From Candidatus Flexicrinis affinis (GTDB lineage Bacteria > Chloroflexota > Anaerolineae > Aggregatilineales > Phototrophicaceae): 64,000 bases of DNA. Under the pieces are notes generated by a model. It did no database searches and was not told the DNA's origin. It was given only the letters and a program-made list of their open reading frames with translations. The DNA is taken from assembly GCA_016716525.1 (NCBI GenBank), contig JADJWE010000001.1, forward strand, positions 1,922,001-1,986,000. The letters run 5' to 3'. Within the stretch, counting starts at the first letter, position 1. Each line of letters opens with the position of its first letter. The position numbers were made by a program, and so were the translations under genes. This document shows, piece by piece, positions 17,164 to 29,642 of this stretch.

Positions 17164-19475
17164 TCGGACTCCCGCACTGTCAGCGTGAACGTCCCGCCGG
17201 TACTCGGGCTGACTGCTTCGACCTCGATGATGAGCGCGATGTCGGCTGGGATCTGCAGCCCGAGAAATCCTGCCCCCGGCTCACCGGGACTGAGCGCATA
17301 ACTCTCGTCAAGCGGCCGGTTGTCGCCCGGAAGCAGCAAGCGGATAGCCAACCCGCGTGCCAGCGCGCCGTCGCCCAGCACGATGATGTCGAGCTGCTGG
17401 CCTCCTCGCGCGACAAGCTGATACTGTACCCGCCCGCCGGGCGCTACCTCACCCGTAACGGGTTGGCCGATTTCAACCGTGCCGCCTGACGCGAGGTTGC
17501 CAGTCGCCGCATCGGCGGGAATCGGACGATTGCCGGCGAGGTAGCTTATCGCGGCTTCAAGCAGCACATCGCGGTTGGAAAGCACGCTCTCCTCGGTCAC
17601 AGGAACGCGCACAGTCGGACGTACCCCGATCCCTTCGATGTTGATGTTGCCTTCGGCGTCCACTGCGCAGCTTCGGGTGTAGTTGAACGTGGCGCCGTCC
17701 GGCATCGCAATCGGAACGACGCTGCCGCCAAGGCCCGCTGTGGGATAATGCCCCACGATGGCGGCCCGCCCCTCAAGCGACATCGCCCACGCAAACGATT
17801 CGCACGCGCTGGCGCAGTCGGGCGAAATGAGCACCGCGACCGGCCCTTCGTATCGCCGTTCTTGCGGCGGCAGCAGGAACCGGTCTTCGAGCAGCGGATT
17901 GATGACGAAGTCCTGTCGACTGACACTGAACTGTGCCGTGTTGCCGATCACGACAGGCTCATCGAAGAAGTATGCGGGAAGCTGATCCCCCAAGAAGCCC
18001 GATCCACCACCGTTTCGCCGTATGTCGATGATCAGCCCCGGCAGCTCGTTGAAGCGCGCTTGCAGCAGGGCGCGCTCCCACAGCGAGACCGTTAGCGGCA
18101 GGTCGTCGCTGAAGCTGTAGATGCTGACGATGCCGAATCCGGTCGACGGGTCGACGCGGAATTCGACCGGCAGCTCCGTGCCCTCGAGCGGGCCGTTTAG
18201 CGCTGCGGCGAAGAAGCTGTCAGTGTCGAGGGCCGTGGTGAGCGACGTCGTAAGCTCGGTGCCATCAGCACGCTGAATCGTGACCTTGACGGGTGTGCCG
18301 ATCGGGCGACGGTGCACGAACCTAAGCTGTTCGAGCCGCAGCGTGTGCGGCGTGCTGAACGACCCGGTGTATGGCACGACCGCTGCGAGCGCCTCGCCGA
18401 TGGGTTCGCCGTCAATCGACAAGACGCGATCACCGACGCCGATTCCAGCGGTCTGCGCAGATCCACCCGGCGAAAGATAGGTCACAATCACCGAGCCGTC
18501 GTCTAGCTCGCGCAGCACAAATCCAAGCCCGCCGGAGGCGTCGCGCTGGAAATCCTCGGCAACGCTCGGCCCAGACACATGCCCATCCGGAATGCTCCAC
18601 GCGAGATCGCGCAGTGCACGACGAAATGCCAACGAACTGCGATTGCGCTGCGCTTCCTCGACACGCGGCAGAAACTCCGACCGTTTCGCTTCCCAGTCGA
18701 TACCCTTGTAATCGGTGAACGCGTATTCCAGCGCCAAATGGTCGATCATTGCGTTGAACGCGTCGGTGTAGCTCATGGCGCTGAAGTCGGTTAACTCGGC
18801 CTCTTCGGCTTCCACCAACTCAAGCGATACGGTAGTTTCGCGCGTGATTGAGAACGGCTCGGCGGTGATGTCGATTAGCGACCACCCGGCCTCGACCGGC
18901 ATGCTCGGGTCGTCGCTTGTGAACAACACGCCGTCGTCCCCGCGGCCCGATGGAAAGGCCTGTTCGCCATCCTCTGCGTAGACCATCAAGGAACCACGCT
19001 CGAATTCGAGGAAGCTATCGATATCGCTGCTGATAATCGCGCTGTTCAGGATGCCGGTGACGTAGTCGTCACGCTGCTCCAGAAAGGGCGTATCCCACGT
19101 GTTCGAGGTAACCGCGACGACAAATACCTGCACGCCGGTGTCGTCGGTGCCGTCGTTGTCGAGATCGATCGACTTGCCGCGCCCACTATAGGGCATGCTC
19201 AGTTCGTAGCGAAACGGCGATTGAAATGGATTGGTGGTAATGGCTCCGATGATCTGCGAATCTTCGGAGGGCATGAAGTCGATGTCTTTGGTGATGATGC
19301 CGTACGCGTCGTACAACACGATATAGGGATCGGGCAGGAACAGGCGGAAATACGGGAAGGTATAGGACGCCGAGCCACTGATGTGTTCGACCCCCGGGTT
19401 CCGGTCGTTCTGCGCGTGAATGGGCGCGAAAACGAGTACGGCGAGTACGATTGCTGCTAAAAGTCGTCGGAACAT
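17160..19475 (-). CDS. Exported S41-family (C-terminal processing/tricorn-like) protease
   Basis: A protein of about 771 residues with a signal peptide (MFRRLLAAIVLAVLVFAPIHAQ). A PDZ domain (about 313-365: GLGFVLREL ... GIGVGDRVLSIDG) is followed by an S41 peptidase core with IIDIRRNGGGSG and SPDCASACESFAWA. The serine of CASACE aligns with the nucleophile of Prc/CtpA enzymes. The lysine that acts as base in bacterial CTPs is not obvious (HYPTAGLGG instead of a GK motif), so it may be tricorn-like or use another residue. A C-terminal beta domain ends the protein. Start 19475 has a GGGGA site eight bases before it and begins the signal peptide. First gene of the protease-rluD-flippase operon. 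Confidence 0.85.
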   Translation of the reverse strand: MFRRLLAAIVLAVLVFAPIHAQNDRNPGVEHISGSASYTFPYFRLFLPDPYIVLYDAYGIITKDIDFMPSEDSQIIGAITTNPFQSPFRYELSMPYSGRGKSIDLDNDGTDDTGVQVFVVAVTSNTWDTPFLEQRDDYVTGILNSAIISSDIDSFLEFERGSLMVYAEDGEQAFPSGRGDDGVLFTSDDPSMPVEAGWSLIDITAEPFSITRETTVSLELVEAEEAELTDFSAMSYTDAFNAMIDHLALEYAFTDYKGIDWEAKRSEFLPRVEEAQRNRSSLAFRRALRDLAWSIPDGHVSGPSVAEDFQRDASGGLGFVLRELDDGSVIVTYLSPGGSAQTAGIGVGDRVLSIDGEPIGEALAAVVPYTGSFSTPHTLRLEQLRFVHRRPIGTPVKVTIQRADGTELTTSLTTALDTDSFFAAALNGPLEGTELPVEFRVDPSTGFGIVSIYSFSDDLPLTVSLWERALLQARFNELPGLIIDIRRNGGGSGFLGDQLPAYFFDEPVVIGNTAQFSVSRQDFVINPLLEDRFLLPPQERRYEGPVAVLISPDCASACESFAWAMSLEGRAAIVGHYPTAGLGGSVVPIAMPDGATFNYTRSCAVDAEGNINIEGIGVRPTVRVPVTEESVLSNRDVLLEAAISYLAGNRPIPADAATGNLASGGTVEIGQPVTGEVAPGGRVQYQLVARGGQQLDIIVLGDGALARGLAIRLLLPGDNRPLDESYALSPGEPGAGFLGLQIPADIALIIEVEAVSPSTGGTFTLTVRESE

Positions 19476-19570
19476 CGAACACGTCCCCGGTTCTGGTGAT
19501 AATGTCATTCTAGCCGGGGTTGTGGCCGCCGAAAAGCAAGCACAGGCAAGACCTCACGAAACTCTGAGCA

Positions 19571-20119
19571 TTAAGCCGACTGTGCGAGCCGAGAGATATC
19601 ACCCCAGTGGAGTTCGTTGTGCTCAATTGTAAAGTACAGCATCTCACGCAGAGTGAGCATTCCTACGGCAGGGTGCGGCAGTTGGTATGTGTCAAGCTCG
19701 ACCTCGTCAAGCTCGTCAAGTGCATCGAGCATGCGGTCGTTGCCCTCGTTCCATGCGACGAGGAGCGCCTCCTTCACGCTGGTCATGCCCTCAGGATAGC
19801 GATAGTCGACTGGATTCACGCTGGTAACGTCTTCTGCCCTCAGCCCTTCACCGAGTTGAATCTGATAGGTTTGCCGCAGCGCGTCAAATGACATCGACGG
19901 ACGCTCCGGTCGGCCGAACATCGCGATCAAGCGTTCCTTAGGAAGCTGAAGTGCGCGAGCGAACGGCTTAACGGATAAGATGAGGTGTTTAAGGTAATCG
20001 GCGGCCGGCCATTCTCGCCCCGAATGCCGAACAAACGCGTTGTCCGTCATCGCGGAAACAGTAGCGGCCAGACCCTGCTGGATTTCTCGGAGTCGACGTG
20101 AGATCTCATGCTTGTCCAC
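19571..20119 (-). CDS. DinB-like four-helix-bundle protein
   Basis: A 182-residue all-helical protein resembling the DinB/YfiT metal-binding superfamily. Candidate metal-binding histidines occur in YLKHLI and in the C-terminal FTIEHNELHWGDI, the usual positions. Members include thiol-dependent transferases and many of unknown role. Start is GTG, with a GGAGA site eight bases before it. It lies just downstream of the rRNA operon on the same strand, but functional linkage is unlikely. Confidence 0.75.
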   Translation of the reverse strand: MDKHEISRRLREIQQGLAATVSAMTDNAFVRHSGREWPAADYLKHLILSVKPFARALQLPKERLIAMFGRPERPSMSFDALRQTYQIQLGEGLRAEDVTSVNPVDYRYPEGMTSVKEALLVAWNEGNDRMLDALDELDEVELDTYQLPHPAVGMLTLREMLYFTIEHNELHWGDISRLAQSA

Positions 20120-20179
20120 GGCACTGTCTCCATGGCGGGCAGTCCGCAGATTATAGCGAGGAGGTAGAGTTGGGAAATA

Positions 20180-20332
<153 letters not shown>

Positions 20333-20397
20333 ACGAGGTCGGGTATTCGTTTTGCGGTTTGTTTGCCGTCTACGAGTAACTTTCCACACGCTCCGGT

Positions 20398-23284
<2,887 letters not shown>

Positions 23285-23586
23285 TTCACCCTTGCGTGTA
23301 TCGCGTTACTCGTATTCGGCTGTTAACCTGCGCCGGTCATCTGTCCGGCGGTAGCCTGGAACTTGCGCTCCATACCACCGTGAGAAACATGACCCTGCTT
23401 AAAAAGCATTCGGCCCGACTGACTTTGCCGGGCCGAACTGATCCACCGATGAGCGCAATACCGCCTTACCTGCGCCTGCATCCTGTCGTGATCAGTTCGG
23501 AAATCGTCAAAGTCGCGAAACCTCGTTCAAAGCTATACCGGTAGTCTAACGCCGCACCCGGGCCGTGTCAAGCCTGGCTCACCAAG

Positions 23587-23659
23587 TGGAGATGAGGGGA
23601 CTCGAACCCCTGACCTACGCCTTGCAAAGGCGCCGCTCTCCCAACTGAGCTACATCCCC
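23587..23659 (-). tRNA. tRNA-Ala (UGC anticodon)
   Basis: Minus-strand cloverleaf: acceptor GGGGATG with CATCTCC, D arm AGCTCAGTTGGGAGAGC, anticodon loop TTTGCAA (anticodon TGC) and T loop TTCGAGT. Discriminator A. It sits in the 16S-23S spacer next to tRNA-Ile, the usual bacterial order. CCA is not encoded. Confidence 0.97.
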
Positions 23660-23671
23660 GTGCCTTGCTAG

Positions 23672-23745
<74 letters not shown>

Positions 23746-23780
23746 GTGGTGGCAGGTGGACTACCGTGGTAACGAACTGC

Positions 23781-25442
<1,662 letters not shown>

Positions 25443-25489
25443 TGCATCGCGCGCGCCCCGTCCATGCAAGGCACGCGCTGTAACAGAAG

Positions 25490-25517
25490 CGTATCAAATC
25501 ACCCGATGCCCTGTCAA
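25490..25517 (-). promoter_or_regulatory. Candidate second rRNA promoter (P2)
   Basis: Minus strand: TTGACA (25512-25517), 16-base spacer, GATACG (25490-25495). The -35 box is perfect, the -10 box is poor. Position between the strong promoter upstream and the 16S processing stem suggests a tandem rRNA promoter. Confidence 0.45.
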
Positions 25518-25631
25518 CCCTCACCCGGACAATCTACCCAGATTGCTTGGGTTATTTGGGATAACAGGTGCGGGGGTGTCCGCCACGCCGCTGTCGTTTG
25601 TTAAGCCGCCGGAATTCCCGACGGGACGGGC

Positions 25632-25659
25632 ATTATAGCCCCTCCAAACTGCGTGTCAA
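25632..25659 (-). promoter_or_regulatory. Strong sigma-70-type rRNA promoter (P1)
   Basis: Minus strand: TTGACA (25654-25659), 16-base spacer, TATAAT (25632-25637), both boxes perfect. It lies about 250 bases before 16S rRNA and just after the GNAT stop codon. Confidence 0.85.
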
Positions 25660-25677
25660 GGGCAGTTCGACGATCTG

Positions 25678-26235
25678 CTAGCGACACGCCCGTGCAAGCA
25701 GGTCTTGCAAGTCGTCGTAACCGTACGCGACCTCGACCAACGCGGCGCCGTCCATTTCCTCGACCCGCTCGGAGACCGCAACGCCGCCGAGCGACTCGTA
25801 GAAGCGCCGCGCCGGCGCATTCTCGCGGAGGACCCACGCAAGAAGCGAAGTCATCCCCAACGGGACGACCAGTGTGCCGACCGTCGACATCAACATGCGG
25901 CCTACCCCGCCGCCAAGATACTCAGGATGTACGTAGATTGAATACAACTCGTGTGAAAAGCCGAGCGCAGGCGACCGTGACGGACCGGCATGCAGAAACC
26001 CGACCACCCACCCATCCACCTCGGCAGTCTTCACGCCAACACGCTGCTCGAGATCCGATAGAATCCTGATCCACATGATCTCGCGGCGCTCCACGGTGCG
26101 CGCATCGATGACCGCATCCGGGATCAGCCCGCGATACGTATCGTTCCAACTTGCGACGTGAACCTCCGCAAGCGCGCGCGCGTCCGCCTCAACCGCTTGA
26201 CGGACCCTTACGGCGTACCGGCGGCGCAGTTGCAC
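25678..26235 (-). CDS. GNAT-family N-acetyltransferase
   Basis: A 185-residue GNAT protein. It begins VRVRQAVEADARALAEVHVASWNDTYRGL, a common opening for this family. The acetyl-CoA-binding region lies around YVHPEYLGGGVGRML, matching motif A (Q/RxxGxG/A). The C-terminal half has ENAPARRFYESLGG, the usual motif B segment. The substrate is unknown. Start is GTG at 26235, inside the end of the upstream gene (28-base overlap), so expression may be coupled. No later start fits before the conserved domain. Confidence 0.88.
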   Translation of the reverse strand: MQLRRRYAVRVRQAVEADARALAEVHVASWNDTYRGLIPDAVIDARTVERREIMWIRILSDLEQRVGVKTAEVDGWVVGFLHAGPSRSPALGFSHELYSIYVHPEYLGGGVGRMLMSTVGTLVVPLGMTSLLAWVLRENAPARRFYESLGGVAVSERVEEMDGAALVEVAYGYDDLQDLLARACR

Positions 26236-27908
26236 GGAATCCCGTTTCCGTCCGGGTCAAGCGTCAGGTTGCCAGCAGCAAGGCACGCATACGCTTCCTG
26301 ACACGTGAAGAACTGGTTGCAGGTGTAAGCGAGCGACGGGCACGAAATCTGCCCTCCGCCGAACGTTGACGACGCGAAACCGGGCGGCGTACCGAACGGC
26401 GTCGATGTCGGCAAGACGCCGGGCGCGGCACCTCCGCTGAGCGAGACCGTGTTGGTCGCTTCGTCGTAAACCAGCAGCGGTGTGACGCCGCTGACCACCG
26501 CCGTTATGACGATCGCGACCTCACCCTGCGGTGGTTCTGCTCCCGCGCCCGATCCCTCGTCGTACAGCAGCAGCAGATAGCGGCCATCGGCCGGAAGCGT
26601 GATCGGGTTCAGCAGAGTCAGACCGGAGGCCGACGACGTCGACGACTGCCCGACACCGAGGAAGTTCGTGGGGTTGTCGAATTGGCTGACCGCCACAATC
26701 GGGCTGACGTTGCCGCTAATCGTCAACACCTGCACCTGAACGATCAGTCCAGCCGTGCCGTCGAAACAGAACCCGACGGCGCGATCGTTCGGGGCGAAGA
26801 ACTGCCGCTTGATCGTGCCGATCGGTAGAATCTTGAGGATTTCGCCGGTGTTGCGGAAAAGCAGCAAGCACTCGTCCGGGCCGACCTCGAGATCGCCGGG
26901 GATCAGCTCGTTCAGCCGGGAGCGCAGATTCGCGAATCCCTGATCGACAACCGCGACCAGCGCCAATGCATTCGACGCAGCGCCCTCGCCCACCGGGTTA
27001 TTCGTACCCGGGAAGTCGCATATTTCGATGTACAGGTCGATTGCCTGCCGAAGGTTCGCCATCGCTTCGTTGAACTGCTGCTGAATCGGGAACAACTGCG
27101 GGTAGTTCTGCGCCAGCACAGGCTGCGGCACGATGTAGTCGCTAGGCCGCGCCGGATAGTCGCGACAGACGGCGAAACCGCTGAGTGCGGCGTCGGTCCA
27201 CTTGCCGCGGATGTTGTCCAAAGAAGGCTGCGCGAGGTCGAGGCGCGACAAGAACAGCTTAAGGACGTCAAAGTATTCGTTGCCAGTTTCGCTGATGATC
27301 GGTGGCGCATCGGCCACGACACCATCAATTGGCGCGTCCGTCAACGGACGTTCCAGATAGCGGAAGAACGCCGAACGGCTCCAGCCGAGGATGCCGTTGT
27401 AATTGACCTGAACCCAATTATTGCTCACGGTGCGGCCCATAATCGGAACGACGGTCCCGGCAAACATATTGCCGATCGTGGGATAGCCCTGGCTCGGGCC
27501 TGAACGAATCCGAACGCCGTTGGTCACCTCGGCCATCAGCGTGCTGGTCTGGCTCGATTGGCCGGCACGAGGCGCTTCAAACCCGCCGTATGGAATCGTA
27601 CGCGGATCAGCCACCGGCAGCAGGTTCACATCGCCCTGCAGGATGACCGTCGGCGTGAGATTAACCCACCCTTCGTCGCCGTTGAAATCGACGCGCACCC
27701 ACTGCCCGTCGGCGCTGCGCGCGTTGACAATCTCGAACACATAGCCCCCGGGCACGGAGCCAAGCACATCGGCGCCGATCGCCGGCGTGATACGCACGTT
27801 GGCTGCCTCGTTGACGACAAGTATGCGCACATTGGACTGAGCCGCCGTCAGCAGCGCCGATACAGCCAGCCACAGCACAAGTACCAACGCCACCAGCGAC
27901 TTACGCAT
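26208..27908 (-). CDS. Exported protein with two SH3b domains and an excalibur-like C-terminus
   Basis: About 566 residues. A signal peptide (MRKSLVALVLVLWLAVSALLTAAQ) is followed by two bacterial SH3 domains, near residues 25-95 (ANVRITPAIGADVLGSVPGG) and 125-190 (VRIRSGPSQGYPTIGNMF). A long middle region is unassigned. The C-terminal 40 residues are Cys-rich, with TCQEAYACL and LDPDGNGIPCN, resembling the calcium-binding excalibur motif. SH3b modules commonly bind peptidoglycan, so a wall-associated role is plausible. The ATG at 27908 begins the signal peptide and follows a purine-rich GGGGCGAGG; an upstream in-frame start at 27947 is less likely. Confidence 0.78.
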   Translation of the reverse strand: MRKSLVALVLVLWLAVSALLTAAQSNVRILVVNEAANVRITPAIGADVLGSVPGGYVFEIVNARSADGQWVRVDFNGDEGWVNLTPTVILQGDVNLLPVADPRTIPYGGFEAPRAGQSSQTSTLMAEVTNGVRIRSGPSQGYPTIGNMFAGTVVPIMGRTVSNNWVQVNYNGILGWSRSAFFRYLERPLTDAPIDGVVADAPPIISETGNEYFDVLKLFLSRLDLAQPSLDNIRGKWTDAALSGFAVCRDYPARPSDYIVPQPVLAQNYPQLFPIQQQFNEAMANLRQAIDLYIEICDFPGTNNPVGEGAASNALALVAVVDQGFANLRSRLNELIPGDLEVGPDECLLLFRNTGEILKILPIGTIKRQFFAPNDRAVGFCFDGTAGLIVQVQVLTISGNVSPIVAVSQFDNPTNFLGVGQSSTSSASGLTLLNPITLPADGRYLLLLYDEGSGAGAEPPQGEVAIVITAVVSGVTPLLVYDEATNTVSLSGGAAPGVLPTSTPFGTPPGFASSTFGGGQISCPSLAYTCNQFFTCQEAYACLAAGNLTLDPDGNGIPCNCAAGTP

Positions 27909-28052
27909 TAGCCTCGCCCCTTGATGCACGGAAGCCCTTAACCTCAATACTGTAGCATGACATCGATGATGGTGCTAATTACGCTTCGCTTGCGGCGAAG
28001 TGCCGAATTGACTATCCTTAGGCTGTGTCCTTCTCCACCATATCGAAGCAGT

Positions 28053-28449
28053 ATGAACATCAAGCACATTCGGCGTTTTAGTCCTCTCGGTACTGGCGCT
28101 TGCAGCCTGTGGGCCGCAAGAAGAGCGGGTGGTTCCTACCGCACTTCCCGCCGGCGACGCGTCGAGCGGGGAGGAACTGTTCCGTTCGCGTATCGGAAAC
28201 CTGCCTGAGTGTTCGAGCTGTCACAGCCTTGACGGATCGCGCGGGACAGGCCCGACGCTGCTCGGATACGGAGAGGCCGCTGGCGCTCGCCGCAGCGGTG
28301 TGAGCGCGCAAGCTTACACCGTGGCCTCCATTCTCGAGCCCGGAGATGTCGTGACTCCCGGCTTCTCAAACATCATGCCTTCCAACTACGGTCAACACCT
28401 CAGCGACCAAGAACTGGCCGATCTTGTGGCATATGTCCTGAGTCAGTGA
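28053..28449 (+). CDS. Cytochrome c lipoprotein with apparent frameshift in the signal peptide
   Basis: A small class I cytochrome c. The haem site CSSCH lies near 28215, and a later FSNIMPSNYG supplies a plausible axial Met. The frame carrying the haem domain also encodes SVLALAACGPQEE, a typical lipobox, but has no usable start before it. The ATG at 28053 opens MNIKHIRR in another frame. Removing one T from the TTTT at 28076-28079 joins them into a normal lipoprotein signal. The gene is therefore either frameshifted or carries a one-base sequencing error. The GTG at 28129 would give a protein with no export signal, implausible for a c-type cytochrome. The protein would carry electrons outside the membrane, possibly to the caa3 oxidase. 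Confidence 0.7.
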
Positions 28450-28458
28450 GGCTGCGGA

Positions 28459-29043
28459 ATGTCGGCATATCGTCAGGCGATCGACCGCAAGGTCGCGGCA
28501 CACGAAGCACACTTACTGCTGCAGAACGACTTCCTGATCCTCGATACGGAAACCACTGGGATCGACCGTGCCGCGCGCATCGTCCAGATCGCCGTCGTCG
28601 ACGCATCCGGTCAGCCGGCAATCGACACGCTGATCAATCCGGGCATGCGCATTCCCGCCGACGCCACGCGAATTCACGGCATTACCAACGCCATGGTGAA
28701 GGAAGCGCCTTCCATGGCTGACCTGCTGCCGTCCCTTGAGTCGCTTTGGAGCACCCGCCCAACCTATATATACAATGCGGAGTTCGACGTACGGATGCTG
28801 CTGCAGCACATCGGACGGCGGCCCGGCATGATGCGCTCGACGTGTGTCATGAAGCTGTACGCGCGCTTTGTCGGTCAAACCGGCAGCTACGGCGACTACA
28901 AGTGGCACAAGCTGACGGATGCGTGCACGCAGCTCAGAATACCGAAGATTGACGCGCCGGCACACAGCGCGCTGGGGGATTGTCTGCGCACGCTCGCGGT
29001 GCTGCGAGCGATGTCAGAGTGGTATGTCCGCAATTCGGCCTAA
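28459..29043 (+). CDS. DEDDh-type 3'-5' exonuclease (DnaQ-like)
   Basis: A 194-residue exonuclease-fold protein. ExoI has Asp and Glu in ILDTETTGID, ExoII is NAEFDVRML, and ExoIII has HSALGDCL, giving the complete DEDDh set. The spacing and small size match DnaQ-like exonucleases or an RNase T-like enzyme rather than a polymerase domain. The substrate (DNA or RNA) cannot be told. It begins nine bases after the cytochrome c stop and precedes a membrane protein gene by 11 bp. Confidence 0.88.
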   Translation: MSAYRQAIDRKVAAHEAHLLLQNDFLILDTETTGIDRAARIVQIAVVDASGQPAIDTLINPGMRIPADATRIHGITNAMVKEAPSMADLLPSLESLWSTRPTYIYNAEFDVRMLLQHIGRRPGMMRSTCVMKLYARFVGQTGSYGDYKWHKLTDACTQLRIPKIDAPAHSALGDCLRTLAVLRAMSEWYVRNSA

Positions 29044-29054
29044 GGAGGGGGAAA

Positions 29055-29558
29055 ATGGACATTCTTGAAGTGTTGTTCCGCTGGATTCACGTTGGCGCCG
29101 CCGCTTATTGGGTGGCGGTCGGGTTCTTTCAATGGCAGGTCATGCGTGCCGAGGCACGCATGGAGGCCGCCACATGGATCTCGTACAACCGGAAGCTATA
29201 CTCGGCAAGTAAGCTCGCGCTCGGTATGCCGATATCCGCGCTGCTGACGACTGTCGGCGGAATTGTGCTCTACGGCGTGGAGCAATACTGGAACCGCGGC
29301 TTTGGATCGATCGGCTCGATCGTGTTCCACATCGGTGTCGTCGCGGGTCTGTTGGCATTCGGTCACGGCGCCACTGCGATCGGCAAGTCGTCAAACGCGA
29401 TTGCAGACGCGCTGAAGACCGCCGGAGACAACCCAACGGCCGATCAGATCGCTGGCGTGCAAGCTGCGGTCGACAAACAGATGCGCATGATGCCCGCCCA
29501 TTTTGCACTGGCCGCTGTGGCCTTCCTGTCCATGATATTCGGCGCCTCAATCGCATAG
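29055..29558 (+). CDS. Small integral membrane protein, possibly CopD/DUF2269-like
   Basis: A 167-residue protein with about four transmembrane helices (approximate residues 8-28, 50-75, 85-108, 145-165). It starts ILEVLFRWIHVGAAAYWVAV, which resembles the first helix of CopD-like and DUF2269 proteins, where the His may bind haem or metal. Other candidate ligands are in VFHIGVV and FGHGAT. The ATG at 29055 has an excellent AAGGAGG site; upstream extension to 28980 is not supported. The nearby cytochrome c hints at a redox role, but this is inference. Confidence 0.65.
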   Translation: MDILEVLFRWIHVGAAAYWVAVGFFQWQVMRAEARMEAATWISYNRKLYSASKLALGMPISALLTTVGGIVLYGVEQYWNRGFGSIGSIVFHIGVVAGLLAFGHGATAIGKSSNAIADALKTAGDNPTADQIAGVQAAVDKQMRMMPAHFALAAVAFLSMIFGASIA

Positions 29559-29589
29559 TGCACCGGACCAATCGCACCGGTTGCACCGA

Positions 29590-29625
29590 AAACGCCGCTC
29601 CGCTAACATGGAGCGGCGTTTCTTG
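29590..29625 (+). terminator. Intrinsic terminator after the small membrane protein
   Basis: Perfect 12-base-pair stem (29590-29601 with 29610-29621), eight-base loop, followed by a short T-rich tract (TTTCTTGTT). Separates this transcript from malQ. Confidence 0.8.
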
Positions 29626-29642
29626 TTCAAGGACGGTTCGCC

